Origin: Tautonia sociabilis
Lineage (GTDB): Bacteria; Planctomycetota; Planctomycetia; Isosphaerales; Isosphaeraceae
Assembly: GCF_003977685.1 (NCBI RefSeq)
Contig: NZ_RYZH01000004.1
Coordinates: 1-64,000, forward strand
Direction: 5' to 3'
DNA length: 64,000 bases
The notes below the pieces were generated by a model. The model was not told the origin of the DNA, did not search any database, and was given only the letters and a program-made list of their open reading frames with translations. Made by a program: the position numbers and the translations under genes. Below are positions 21,894 to 31,078 of this stretch, one piece after another (the first letter of the stretch is position 1; every line of letters begins with the position of its first letter).

Positions 21894-23444
21894 CTAGCGT
21901 TTCACGTCGAGCACGTCGAGGTGCTCCATCGCGTCGACGATCCAGGGATGGCTCCACGGCTGGTGCAGGCCGTAGCCGGTGTTGAAGACAGCGAAGCCGA
22001 AGGCGGCGAGCATCAGCCAGCGGGCCAGGGGGCGATGCTGGCCGGCTTCCAGCCCGAGGGGCAGCAGGATCAGCCAGAAGGGAAAGAGCCAGAAGAGCCA
22101 GCGGGCCCCCTGGGTCGAGCCTCCGTAGTTGTGGGTCTGCCAGGTGTAGAAGGCGATGATGCCGACGGTGAGCACCAGCGTCAGCCAGGAGAAGGGGCGC
22201 AGGCGGCGATCGAGCCCGACCATGCTCCGCAGCATCGCCCAGAAGGAGAAGAGGACGACGGGAGTCAGCGAGAGGATCCCGTGGTGGCCGACCGTCAGGT
22301 GCAGCAGGTACTGCCACCAGGGCTCGGGGTTCAGGTCGTACCAGTCCATGCCCAGCGGGCTGAGCCAGTAGCTGCCCGGGTAGCGATACGGGGAGTCGGG
22401 CCCCTCTTCCGAGAAGGCGGCGTAGACGGGGGCCCACTCGCCGATGGCCAGGTAGGTGGTGAGGAAATGCGCGGCGATCGGCACCAGGGCCGCCGGCACG
22501 AAGACCGTCAGCGTCTTCCCCGGCGCCTTGACCAGCAGCAGCAGGAACAGCAAGACGCCGAAGGCGGCCGACGGAAGCTCGTTGCAGGCGCAGAAGGCGC
22601 CGAAGGCCCCGGCGGCGGCGAAATCGCCCCAGTGGCGTCGGCCGTCGTCCCAGATCCGGAGGAAGGCATACAGGGCGAAGAACGCGCTCCAGGCGGCGAT
22701 GGTGTGGTTGTTCAGTGTGGTGGTGAAGATGATCAGGTTCGTCCCCAGGCCGGCGACGGCCAGGGAGAGGAACCAGGCCCAGTCGTTGCCGGCATAGCGG
22801 TCGAGCAGCCGGGCGTAGAGCACCAGGGCGACCAGCAGCGGCAGGACGTTCAACAGCACGACCACCGGGTTGAAGTAGAGCACCTGCACCGGCCACTCGG
22901 CCGGCTCCTCGGGAGTGACGTCGATGACGCGGTAGCCGCGCTGCTCGTCGACTTCGAGGATCTTGCCCGGGTCGTCGGGGGGGGCGTCGTCGAGGCTCTG
23001 GACCTCCTTGCGGAGCGATCGCTCCTGCTCGACCTTGGCGTCGAGCGGCACGCCGGTGATCGTCCGGATCGGGTAGAGCAGGCCGGCGATGAGGGTGGGC
23101 AGCAGGGGGGGCTTGCTGGAGTAGAAGTGCTTGCCGGGCGCTTCCCCCTCAGCAGGGAAGGGGTCGTCGAGCAGGACCTTGTCCTGGGTGCCGAGCTGCC
23201 AGGGGCACTCGTCGATGGCGTAGGTGCCGCGCTCCAGCAGCGACCAGACGGTGCACCAGCGCGAGATGTCGTTGGCGCTAATCATCGCCTTCTGCTTGAG
23301 CGTCGCCCCCAGGGCCAGCGCCACCGAGGCCACGATGAGGATCTGCCCAACGGCCCGGCGGGAGGGGCTTCTCGGGGGGAGGGAGCCCCGGCCAGGGGAT
23401 TCGGGCTCCATGACGATCGTCTCGGGGATCTCGGAGTACGCCAT
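21894..23444 (-). CDS. polytopic membrane protein, GT39/ArnT-like
   Basis: A 516-residue protein with about ten helices and a long extracytoplasmic loop after the first one (ISANDISRWCTVWSLLERGTYAIDECPW..., about residues 55-180). Helix-loop arrangement, the early acidic loop and Trp/Tyr-rich loops such as EPWWQYLLHL resemble GT-C glycosyltransferases (GT39/ArnT type), which use lipid-linked sugars outside the membrane. I cannot point to a confident DD or DE catalytic pair. It lies 81 bases after a GT2 glycosyltransferase that follows a flippase-like gene, so the three may act in one envelope glycan pathway. Confidence 0.6.
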   Translation of the reverse strand: MAYSEIPETIVMEPESPGRGSLPPRSPSRRAVGQILIVASVALALGATLKQKAMISANDISRWCTVWSLLERGTYAIDECPWQLGTQDKVLLDDPFPAEGEAPGKHFYSSKPPLLPTLIAGLLYPIRTITGVPLDAKVEQERSLRKEVQSLDDAPPDDPGKILEVDEQRGYRVIDVTPEEPAEWPVQVLYFNPVVVLLNVLPLLVALVLYARLLDRYAGNDWAWFLSLAVAGLGTNLIIFTTTLNNHTIAAWSAFFALYAFLRIWDDGRRHWGDFAAAGAFGAFCACNELPSAAFGVLLFLLLLVKAPGKTLTVFVPAALVPIAAHFLTTYLAIGEWAPVYAAFSEEGPDSPYRYPGSYWLSPLGMDWYDLNPEPWWQYLLHLTVGHHGILSLTPVVLFSFWAMLRSMVGLDRRLRPFSWLTLVLTVGIIAFYTWQTHNYGGSTQGARWLFWLFPFWLILLPLGLEAGQHRPLARWLMLAAFGFAVFNTGYGLHQPWSHPWIVDAMEHLDVLDVKR

Positions 23445-23525
23445 CGGGCCGGTGTCCTCTCGGGTCGGATCGGGTGGGGGCGATCGCTCGGCGGGCAGGG
23501 GAGGGCAAGCGGGCCCGGAGGGGCC

Positions 23526-24554
23526 TCAGTCCCCCTCGACCGCCGACGCCGGGGCCGGGCGGCTCGAAGGGTCGTCTCGGCCGTCGATCGTGTCGGACCG
23601 GGGGCCGAGCCGCTCGGCGATGGAGTAGGTGTCCTCGGCCCGGAGGTTGTACGAGGTGATCATCTCGGCCAGGACCCCCAGGCTGAGCAACTGCGTGCCC
23701 ACGACGAGCAGGGCGGTCGAGTAGATCAGCAGCGGCCGGGTGCCGATCGGGTGGTCGACCCCCCGGACCCAGTGGTCGACGACCCAGAGGGCGGCCAGGT
23801 AGGCCATCCCCGCTCCTCCGATCAGCAGCAAGACCAGGCCGACGCCGCCGAGCACGTGCTGCGGCCGCTGGCCGAACCGGGTGAGGAAGCGAACGGTCAG
23901 CAGGTCGAGGAACCCCTTGAGAAACCGGGAGAACCCGTACTTCGACCGGCCAAACTTGCGGGAGCGGTGCCGCACCTCGATCTCCCCGACCCGGAAGCCC
24001 CGGGCGTGGGCCAGCACGGGGACGAAGCGGTGCAGCTCTCCGTAGACGAAGACCTCGCGGAGCACCTCGGCGCGGTAGCACTTGAAGCCGCAGTTGTGGT
24101 CGTGCAGGTGGGTGCCGGTCAGGACGCTGACCATCCGGTTGAAGACCCGGCTGGGCAGGACCTTGTGCCGGGGGTCGTGCCGGGTGCGCTTCCAGCCGCT
24201 GACGACGTCGAGGCCGTCCCCCTCCTCGAGCTTGTCGAGGAAGCGGGGGACCTCGGCGGGGTCGTCCTGGAGGTCGGCGTCGAGGGTGAAGACGACCGCG
24301 CCGGTCGCGTTCGAGAAGCCGGCGGTCAGGGCGGCGGCCTTGCCAAAGTTCCGCCGGAATCGGATCGCCCGCACGCGGGGGTCGCCCGCGGCCAGGTCCC
24401 GGAGCACCGACCACGAGCCGTCCCGGCTGCCGTCGTCGACGAAGATGAACTCGGCGTCGCCCAGGCGGTGCGACTCGACGACCCGGGCCAGCTCGCCGAG
24501 CAGGGCGGCCAGGCTGTCGCGCTCGTTGTAGACCGGGATGACGAAGCTGATCAT
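23526..24554 (-). CDS. GT2 family glycosyltransferase (DPM/ArnC-like)
   Basis: A 342-residue polyprenyl-phosphate glycosyltransferase. The GT-A domain covers about residues 1-230 with SFVIPVYNERDSL, FVDDGSRDGS and the metal-binding LDADLQDDP. Two C-terminal membrane helices (VLGGVGLVLLLIGGAGMAYL and LLIYSTALLVVGTQLLSLGVL) match the ArnC/GtrB layout. It likely loads a sugar on undecaprenyl phosphate on the cytoplasmic face. Its start overlaps the stop of the upstream flippase-like gene by four bases (ATGA). The downstream GT39-like protein would then transfer the sugar outside. The C-terminal tail is Ser/Pro/Asp-rich. Confidence 0.88.
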   Translation of the reverse strand: MISFVIPVYNERDSLAALLGELARVVESHRLGDAEFIFVDDGSRDGSWSVLRDLAAGDPRVRAIRFRRNFGKAAALTAGFSNATGAVVFTLDADLQDDPAEVPRFLDKLEEGDGLDVVSGWKRTRHDPRHKVLPSRVFNRMVSVLTGTHLHDHNCGFKCYRAEVLREVFVYGELHRFVPVLAHARGFRVGEIEVRHRSRKFGRSKYGFSRFLKGFLDLLTVRFLTRFGQRPQHVLGGVGLVLLLIGGAGMAYLAALWVVDHWVRGVDHPIGTRPLLIYSTALLVVGTQLLSLGVLAEMITSYNLRAEDTYSIAERLGPRSDTIDGRDDPSSRPAPASAVEGD

Positions 24555-25624
24555 GTCAACGGTTCATCGGGCCGGGACGGGGAAGGGGACGGTGAGCAGG
24601 CCGACGCCGCCGCCGGCACCGGCTCGACGAGGGGACGGCCCGAGGGCCGGCAAGGGCGGGGGCGGAGCAGGGCCAGCACTCCCGAGGCGAGCAGCTCGGC
24701 CACCACCCAGACCAGCCGGAGCACCAGCGCGGCCACGATCGCCGGCTCGGCCCCGATCGTCGGCCCCAGCGCGGCGGTGAGCACCGCCTCCCGGATGACC
24801 AGCCCGCCGGGGAAGATCGCCACGAGGAAGCCGGCCACGGTCGCCAGCGCCACCGCCGCCACCGCCGGCGGCCAGCCCGAGGGGGGCATCCCGCCGGGGT
24901 CGATGGCCCGGATCGTCGCCACCAGGCTCATCCCCATCAGGGTCCAGCCCAGCAGCGACCAGCCCATCCCCTCGGCCAGCAACCGCGCCGAGAACCTCGG
25001 CAACGCCGACCGCCCGACTCCAGGGAAGGGGACACTGGCGGCCATCGCCAGCTTCGGGAAGATCCGGGCCTCGGCCAGCACCAGCAACGGGACGCCAAGA
25101 CCCAGCGACAGCCACGCCAGCGGCGCCTCGATCGACCTCCCCCCGCCGACCGGAACCGTGATCGGAGGCCCCGGCCAGCTCAGGAAGACGATCCCGGCGA
25201 TCAGGCCGCCGGAGGCCATCATCACCAGCGTCTCGTACAACGTGGCGAAGGCCGCCGTCGCCGCCCGGGCGCCGTAAGGGAGCACCAGGCCGACCCGAAG
25301 CACCACCACCATCGCCTTGCCCGGCACATACTTCCCCAGATGCCCGATCAGGTACGCCCGCAGCGCCGGCCCGAGCGGGACCGGGGCGTCGCTCCGGGCC
25401 AGGATCCGGGTGAAGAAGACCCCGAAGCAAGAGAGCCCCACAAGATAGAGTGCCGCCGAGGCCGACAGCCACCAGCCGCTGGGCCGGAGCGTCTCGCCAT
25501 AGGCACGCAGGTCGTCCCAGGCCCGGACCAGGGCCCGGGCGACCATCCAGACGATCAGGGCGCCGAGGATGACCTTCGCCGCCCGGACGACCGGCCTCTT
25601 CCAGCGCGTCCACCGCTTCGCCAC
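24551..25624 (-). CDS. LPG synthase/flippase-like membrane protein (UPF0104)
   Basis: A 357-residue protein with about eight helices, of the lysylphosphatidylglycerol synthetase transmembrane / UPF0104 group. A GTG at 25624 (VAKRWTRWKRPVVRAAKVILG) is chosen because it puts a basic stretch just before the first helix; the open frame extends about 100 codons upstream but that part is Arg/Gly-rich and unlike a domain. Landmarks are YVPGKAMVVVLRVGLVL (the family YVPG-K motif) and FPGGLVIREAVLTAALGP. Paired by overlap with the GT2 gene. In other bacteria such pairs serve lipid-linked sugar or hopanoid-related export; the cargo here is unknown. Confidence 0.75.
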   Translation of the reverse strand: MAKRWTRWKRPVVRAAKVILGALIVWMVARALVRAWDDLRAYGETLRPSGWWLSASAALYLVGLSCFGVFFTRILARSDAPVPLGPALRAYLIGHLGKYVPGKAMVVVLRVGLVLPYGARAATAAFATLYETLVMMASGGLIAGIVFLSWPGPPITVPVGGGRSIEAPLAWLSLGLGVPLLVLAEARIFPKLAMAASVPFPGVGRSALPRFSARLLAEGMGWSLLGWTLMGMSLVATIRAIDPGGMPPSGWPPAVAAVALATVAGFLVAIFPGGLVIREAVLTAALGPTIGAEPAIVAALVLRLVWVVAELLASGVLALLRPRPCRPSGRPLVEPVPAAASACSPSPSPSRPDEPLT

Positions 25625-26171
25625 GACGAACCCCCGGCCTGCTGGGCTGACTGCGAACCGATCCCCGGATCGGGACCGCCATTGTGCCCGATCCGCCCGC
25701 CCGGCGGAATATCGCCCCGCAGGCCTCCCCTCGGTTCCCAAACCGCCCGGCCCGGGAAGCGCCGTGACCTTCCGCTCCGGAAATCGCCCCCTCGTCCCGC
25801 CCCGATCCGCCTTGACTCCCTCCGGATGTCGGGCGGTGCGAACCTCGCTTCTCATCCCGCGACGCCGCCATGGCAGTTTTGAGAATCGGTGGGAACAATT
25901 GGGAACCGCAGGGGAGCCCTTCTGTACAAAATTCACCCTCCGGACACGCTCCGGGAGAAACCGGAAAAAAGATTAAAGTTGCCGGAGGGACGGGGTTAGG
26001 GAATGGGGTGTGTGTCCCCGTGTCGGCTGTGGCATGCCCGCTGCGTTAGAGTATTTCAGACGCCGAGGCGATGGCCGAGCAACGGAACCGGCCGCCCGGC
26101 GAACCAGGGATTGACGCCTCGGGGCATCGCGACCGACGGCCCACCACCAACGAGATTCAGGGAGGGTTCCC
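25625..26171. other. divergent region between flippase operon and csrA
   Basis: No gene is supported. The part around 25860-25990 is much more AT-rich than its surroundings and holds a strong inverted repeat (25936-25989). A sigma54-like match lies at 26030-26045 (TGGCA...CTGC, with ten bases between GG and GC), about 125 bases before the csrA start; this match is weak. Confidence 0.4.
25936..25989. promoter_or_regulatory. inverted repeat upstream of csrA
   Basis: Perfect eight-base arms CCCTCCGG (25936-25943) and CCGGAGGG (25982-25989) enclose 38 bases that include an A-rich stretch. It could be a protein-binding site or an RNA hairpin, depending on where transcripts start. Nothing more can be said from sequence. 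Confidence 0.35.
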
Positions 26172-26381
26172 ATGCTGGTCCTGAGCCGCAAGCTGAACGA
26201 GAAGATTGTCATCGACGGTGGGATCGTGGTCACGGTGGTCAAGATCGACCGCAATCAGGTCCGCCTGGGGATCGAGGCCCCCGGGGACGTGTCGGTTTAC
26301 CGCGAGGAGCTGCTCAGCGGCCAGCGGTCGTACCGAGAGATCGACGTCCCCATCGGTGCCTCCGCCGCGACCGACGCCTGA
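26172..26381 (+). CDS. csrA: carbon storage regulator CsrA
   Basis: A 69-residue CsrA, the RNA-binding global regulator that blocks translation at GGA-containing leaders. The N-terminus MLVLSRKLNEKIVIDGGI carries the conserved beta-1 strand with Arg6. VRLGIEAPGDVSVYREEL holds the second RNA-contact strand with Arg at the usual position. A strong ribosome site GGAGGG lies five bases before ATG. Since CsrA binds GGA, this site could also allow self-repression. It stands alone between a divergent flippase operon and an aldo/keto reductase; no FliW gene lies nearby. Confidence 0.97.
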   Translation: MLVLSRKLNEKIVIDGGIVVTVVKIDRNQVRLGIEAPGDVSVYREELLSGQRSYREIDVPIGASAATDA

Positions 26382-26630
26382 GCCGGCCCGACGAGACGAC
26401 GACGATCGCCCCCTCCCTCCTGCTGAACCGGCCGGCTGGCCGGCTGCCGGCGCCGTCGGGGGCGGCCCGAGGCGCGGGGGAGCGGATCGAGCGATCGGCG
26501 GGATCGCGATCCGCCCCGGAATTGGCTCGACTCCCAGCCCCCGGGGACGTAGGTTGATCCGACGGAGACGACGCAATCAGATCGGGCCCGATCCGCCCGA
26601 ACCCGCCGCCCCCCCAGGAGGCCCCCCGCC

Positions 26631-27890
26631 ATGTCGGCACCCGAATGATCGCGAAGCGGCCGCAACGGCCTGGAGCTCAACCTCGATCGCCGCTCGTTCC
26701 TCCAGGCCGGCGCCGCCGCCGCGATCGCCGCCTCCGCCACCGGATCAGCCGTCGCCGCTGCGCCGTCGCCCCAGGCCGCCGACGCCCTGCCGAAGCGCAC
26801 GCTGGGCAAGACCGGCGTCGAGCTGACGATCCTCGATGCGGGCACCTGGCGCGCCCCCGGCCTCGATCGCCTGCTTCGCCTGCTCTACGCGCAGGGCGTC
26901 CGCGTGATCGACACCGCCAAGTCCTACGGCTCGGAGCCCGCCATCGGCCGATGGCTCCAGCAGATGCCCGAGGTGCGCAAGGAAATCTTCCTCGTCACCA
27001 AGGACCACCCCCGAGAACCCCGCGACCTGCTCCGCTCCGTCGACGAACGCCTGGCCGACCTGAAGACCGACTACCTCGACCTGTACTTCATCCACGGCCT
27101 GGGCGGCAACGAGGTCGACTGGCCCAAGAGCAAGGAATTCAAGGAAACGGCCGAGGCCCTGAAGAAGTCGGGCAAGGTGAAGTTCGTCGGCTTCTCCACC
27201 CACGACGCCACAAGAGCCCAGCAGATCAGGAACGCCGCCGAGGGCGGCTTCGTCGACGCCATCATGCTCCAGTTCACCCCCTGGCTGGAGAAGGACGACC
27301 CCCTCAATCGCGCCCTCGACGCCTGCTATGAAAAAGGGATCGGCCTGATCTCCATGAAGCAGGTCGCCGGCACCTTCGGCGGCTACGTCGAGGGCGAAGA
27401 CCCGCTGGCCGAGGCGAAGCGGCGCGTGCCAATGCTCGCCGAGAAGGGGTTCAGCCCCTATCAGGGCTTGCTCCAGGCGATCTGGTCCGACGAGCGGATC
27501 ACCACTACCTGCGTCTCCATGCGCAACACCGACCAGATCCGAGAGAACGTCGCCGCCGCCCTCGACTTCGGCAAGACCGGCCCCCTGACCCTCTCCCAGA
27601 TCCACCAGCTCCGCGACTCCTGCCGAAGCCTCGGCATGACCCTCTGCGCCGACTGCGACGGCCGCTGCGGCCGGGCCGCCGGCACCGCCGCGCCGCTGGG
27701 CGACCTGACCCGATACCTCACCTACCACGAGCACCACGGCTACAAGGCGGAGGCCCGCCGCCTCTACGCCGAGCTCACCGACGCCCAGCGCGACTGGCGC
27801 GGCGCCGACCTCGACGCCGCCCGCCGCGCCTGCCCCAACGGCCTGAACTTCACCAAATTGCTCCCGAAGGTCGACGAGCTGCTTGCCTGA
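26631..27890 (+). pseudogene. Tat-type aldo/keto reductase with in-frame stop at codon 6
   Basis: The reading frame holds a Tat signal (DRRSFLQAGAAAAIAAS) and a complete aldo/keto reductase domain: GVRVIDTAKSYGSEPAIG with the catalytic Asp and Tyr, LVTKDHPREP with the Lys, and DLYFIHGLGG. The C-terminus adds a Cys cluster, CADCDGRCGR, of a type that in relatives may bind an iron-sulfur centre. The natural start, ATG at 26631, is followed at codon 6 by TGA (26646-26648). Between that stop and the domain no ATG, GTG or TTG occurs in frame until 26904, which lies inside the domain. CTG at 26670 is the only near-cognate start that would keep the Tat signal. Either a nonsense mutation, a base-call error or CTG initiation. 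A strong terminator follows at 27938. Confidence 0.75.
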
Positions 27891-27937
27891 GCCACCTCCC
27901 TTCGCTAAAATCTCGGCATTGCCCGACCCGCAATGTT

Positions 27938-27995
27938 GGCCGGGCCGTCGCCGCGTCCTTCCGGAGACGCGGCCCGGCCCGGCCGTTTTTTTTTT
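27938..27995 (+). terminator. strong rho-independent terminator after aldo/keto reductase
   Basis: An outer ten-base stem (GGCCGGGCCG with CGGCCCGGCC), a small internal loop and an inner seven-base stem (CCGCGTC with GACGCGG) close on an eight-base loop. Ten consecutive T (27986-27995) follow one base after the stem. This is the clearest terminator in the window. Confidence 0.9.
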
Positions 27996-28217
27996 CGAGG
28001 CCGCGGAGATCGCTCGCCAGGAACGCTTCGACGCTTCGGAGCCCTTGGCACCTCCCCGAGCCGCGTGGTACACTCCTGGTTTGCCGGCGCTGCCGAGGGC
28101 TCCGGCGTCGTCCCCGCCTTCCGGGCGAGCGGGGCCGGCCGAGATCCGCGACGCTGTTGATCCGGACCAATCGCCCGATCCCGAGCATCGAGCATTCGCG
28201 ATGAGGAGGCCTCGACC

Positions 28218-28406
28218 GTGGTGAAGTTACGGGTCCGTGCCGGCGAATCGATCCAGGACGCGGTGCGCCGCTTCCGGAAGCTTTGCGAGCGGAGTGGTCT
28301 GCGCAAGGAGATGCGCCGCAAGGCGTACTACGAGAAGCCCAGCGAGCGCCGCCGCCGCGAGCAGCTCAAGCGCCTGCGCAAGGCCCGTCAGGCCTCCCGG
28401 GTCTGA
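28218..28406 (+). CDS. rpsU: 30S ribosomal protein S21
   Basis: A 62-residue S21, a small-subunit protein that binds near the 3' end of 16S rRNA and helps initiation. The sequence [20 protein letters not shown] and the basic [17 protein letters not shown] region are typical, and the length is usual. It starts with GTG; an ATG-bearing AGGAGG stretch lies 12-15 bases upstream and supplies the ribosome site. It is flanked by terminator-like hairpins on both sides, so it is probably a single-gene transcript. Confidence 0.96.
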   Translation: MVKLRVRAGESIQDAVRRFRKLCERSGLRKEMRRKAYYEKPSERRRREQLKRLRKARQASRV

Positions 28407-28453
28407 GCCTCGGACACCACCGAGCGTCGAAGAGGCGGGCGATCGGCGGTGGA

Positions 28454-28475
28454 GCCCGGTGGACGGGCGTTTTTC
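28454..28475 (+). terminator. short terminator after rpsU
   Basis: A five-base stem GCCCG/CGGGC with a five-base loop is followed by GTTTTTC. The stem is short but fully GC, and it lies 47 bases after the rpsU stop. The rest of the gap before purB (28476-28731) shows nothing I can identify. Confidence 0.5.
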
Positions 28476-28731
28476 TTGATCACGGCCGACCGCCCGGCGG
28501 GAGGCCGGGGTTCGGGTGCCTCGGGGTCCGGCCGCGGATCCCGAGCGGTCGTTGGCCCGGCCCCGGGTGGACGACGACCCGAGGGGCGAGCTGCCTCACC
28601 GACGGTCCCAGCCGCCGCGGTCGGCTTCCGGTCGGATCCAGGTCATCGGTGGGCGGCCGGGTCCGCCGAGCCTTCTCGGGGGGTCGACCCGGCCGTTCTG
28701 GGCCCCTGGTTTGTCATCCAGGGGGGCCCGA

Positions 28732-30162
28732 TCAGACGTGCACCTCCTGCCGCTGCCCTCTCAGGTTCGGGTAGCGGCGGCGGACGGGCTCGACCTCGGT
28801 GTCGAGGAAGGCGTCGACCTGCTGCGGGCAGCGGCCGATGAAGCGGCGGGGGTCGAGCGTGGCGTCGAGGTCGACGGCGGCGAAGGCCGGGTCGGCCTGG
28901 AGGCGGTCGATCAGGTCGTTGCGGTCGGCGCCTTGCTTGACGGCGTCGGCGGCGGCGAGGGAATGCACCCGGATCCGTTCGTGAAGGTCCTGGCGGTCGC
29001 CGCCGGCCCGGACGCCGGCCATGAGGATGGCCTCGGTGGCCATGAACGGCAGCTCCCGCTCGACATGAGCCGCCACCACCGCCGGGCGGACGACCAGGCC
29101 GGGCACGACGTTCAAATAGAGCGTCAGCAGGGCGTCGGCGGCGAGGAACGACTGCGGGAGCGTCATCCGGCGGACGGCGCTGTCGTCCAGCGTGCGTTCG
29201 AGCCACTGGGTGGCGGCGGTCTGGCTCGCGGCGGCGTGCTGGGCCATCAGGAAGCGGGCGATCGAGCACAGGCGCTCGGCCCGCATGGGGTTGCGCTTGT
29301 AGGCCATCGCCGACGAGCCGATCTGGTCGGCCTCGAACGGCTCCTCCAGCTCGCGTTCGTGGGCCAGCAGGCGCAGGTCGCTGCCGAAGCGGTGGGCGCT
29401 CTCGGCCAGGCCCACTAGCGCGGAGAGGACCAGGGAATCGACCTTGCGCGGGTAGGTCTGGCCGGTGACGGGGAAGACCCGATCGAACCCGAAGGCGGCG
29501 GCCACGCGGCGGTCCAGTTCCTCGACCTTGGCGTGATCGCCGTCGAAGAGGTCGAGGAAGCTGGCCTGGGTGCCGGTCGTCCCCTTGACGCCGAGGAAGC
29601 GGAGCTCGGCGATCCGCCGCTCGATCTCGTCGAGGTCCAGCAGCAGGTCCTGGCACCAGAGGGTCGCCCGCTTGCCGATGGTGACCAGCTGCGCCGGTTG
29701 GAAGTGGGTGTAGCCCAGGCAGGGCTCTCCCTTCCAGCGCTCGGCGAAGACGGCGAGGGCATCGATGGCGCCGACGAGCTGGTCCCGGACCCGGCCGAGG
29801 GCCTCTCGCAGCAAGATCAGGTCGGTGTTGTCGGTGACGTAGCAGCTCGTGGCGCCCAGGTGGATGATGGCCCGAGCCTCGGGGGCGGCGTCGCCGAAGG
29901 TGTGGACGTGGGCCATCACGTCGTGCCGGAGCTTCTTCTCATAGGCCCGAGCGGCCTCGAAGTCGATGGCGTCGACCTTCGCCTCCATCGCGGCGATCTG
30001 GGCGTCGGAGATCTCCAGCCCCAGCTCCTTCTCCGCCCTGGCCAGCGCGACCCAGAGCCGCCTCCAGGTGGAGAACTTGCGGTTCGAGGACCAAAGTTCG
30101 GCCATCGCCCGGGAGGCGTATCGGGAGATGAGGGGGTTTTCGTACGTGTCGTGATTCATCAT
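28732..30162 (-). CDS. purB: adenylosuccinate lyase
   Basis: A 476-residue PurB of the fumarase/aspartase superfamily. It splits adenylosuccinate to AMP and SAICAR to AICAR, both releasing fumarate. Signatures are TSCYVTDN (about 105-112), GYTHFQPAQ (150-158, with the general acid His) and the flexible loop [12 protein letters not shown] (282-293, with the catalytic Ser). Two adjacent ATG codons start the protein; the first, at 30162, is used. The longer frame upstream has no domain character. Divergent from the DUF1573 gene, with a shared promoter region near 30300. Confidence 0.95.
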   Translation of the reverse strand: MMNHDTYENPLISRYASRAMAELWSSNRKFSTWRRLWVALARAEKELGLEISDAQIAAMEAKVDAIDFEAARAYEKKLRHDVMAHVHTFGDAAPEARAIIHLGATSCYVTDNTDLILLREALGRVRDQLVGAIDALAVFAERWKGEPCLGYTHFQPAQLVTIGKRATLWCQDLLLDLDEIERRIAELRFLGVKGTTGTQASFLDLFDGDHAKVEELDRRVAAAFGFDRVFPVTGQTYPRKVDSLVLSALVGLAESAHRFGSDLRLLAHERELEEPFEADQIGSSAMAYKRNPMRAERLCSIARFLMAQHAAASQTAATQWLERTLDDSAVRRMTLPQSFLAADALLTLYLNVVPGLVVRPAVVAAHVERELPFMATEAILMAGVRAGGDRQDLHERIRVHSLAAADAVKQGADRNDLIDRLQADPAFAAVDLDATLDPRRFIGRCPQQVDAFLDTEVEPVRRRYPNLRGQRQEVHV

Positions 30163-30301
30163 GGGGCGATCCGGTCGGCGATCGGCTCGATGGATTCGAA
30201 TCCTGGAAGCCTCGGGGCTCCCGATTTGGATGTCGGGGGACGAGCGATGATAGCGTCCGAGGGCCCTCGCCCGCGAGCCCGCGCGCCTCGGCGGATTTTG
30301 C

Positions 30302-30331
30302 TTGACGGACATTTTGTCAAGTCGCTATGTT
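30302..30331 (+). promoter_or_regulatory. promoter with overlapping inverted repeat, DUF1573 operon
   Basis: A -35 box TTGACG (30302-30307), an 18-base spacer and a -10 box TATGTT (30326-30331) lie about 83 bases before the lipoprotein start. An inverted repeat CTTGAC/GTCAAG (30301-30306 and 30316-30321) overlaps the -35 box. The second arm read on the other strand gives a perfect TTGACA, so the site may also serve purB. Confidence 0.5.
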
Positions 30332-30413
30332 GCGAATCGACGGTGGAATGTGACGGGGGTTGGCTGATGGCAACCTCACCCCGAGATGCTGGCGCGTTCG
30401 ACTTGGAGCGAAC

Positions 30414-31078
30414 ATGGAACGGCGTCATCGATTGCTCTGTGTGTCGATCGTTGTGGTCGTATCCGGGTGCGCGGATCCGAATTTCGGGGGGGGGGGGGAG
30501 AGACGCCTGGCGGATCCCATGACGCTGGGCCATTGTTCTCCGATGTCAACCGTGTGGTCGAGCACACGTTCGTTGTGAAGAACACCACCGGCGCGCCGGT
30601 CAAGGTGCGACGGTTACGGACGACCTGCACGTGCACGACAGCGACTCTGAGTGATTACGAACTCGCCCCGGGCGAGCATACGGAACTTCGCTTGGTGGCC
30701 GACGTCCCACGTGTTAACCGGGACAACCTCATCGGCTGCACCGTGGAAACCGACAGCGCCGCGCACCCGCTTTGGGAATCCGTGTTGCGGTTCCGGTCGT
30801 ATGGGCGGATTGGCGTCGAGCGGACGACCTTGAACCTCGGCACGATCGAGGCCCGGGCAACCCCCGGTGACGGCGCCGAGGGTGTCGCTTGGGCGGAGGC
30901 GTTTGCCCCCGGCGATGAGGCCCCGCCTCGTCTCCGGCTCGCGCCCCTCAACGGGCCGGTCCGGGCCCGCCTCGAAGGCCCGATCGAACAGAATCGAATC
31001 GAGGCCGGGGCGGTGCAACGGGTCCGCGATCGGCGTCACGTCACCCAAGAGCCCGATGATCGGAGCGTCCACTTATGA
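30414..31078 (+). pseudogene. DUF1573-like lipoprotein, out of frame at a 13-G tract
   Basis: ATG at 30414 (MERRHRLLCVSIVVVVSGC) gives a perfect lipoprotein signal with lipobox VVSGC, and a GGAG ribosome site lies just upstream. Five residues after the lipid Cys the gene enters a run of 13 G (30486-30498). The DUF1573-type domain (RVVEHTFVVKNTTGAPVKVRRLRTTC..., with paired Cys in TTCTCTT, then ELAPGEHTEL) continues in the frame reached with 14 or 11 G. As given, translation would end soon after, at 30578. Reads in this tract should be checked first; a phase-variable gene is the alternative. The 3' end overlaps the next gene by four bases (ATGA), so the operon is otherwise intact. Confidence 0.75.
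30486..30498. repeat. homopolymer tract of 13 G
   Basis: The longest single-base run in the window. It lies between signal peptide and mature domain of the DUF1573-like lipoprotein. One added or two removed bases would join the two frames. Confidence 0.95.

Noticed and set aside
26646-26648. TGA as selenocysteine in the aldo/keto reductase
   Set aside because: The codon lies before the Tat signal, not in an active site, and no selenocysteine insertion hairpin is evident after it.
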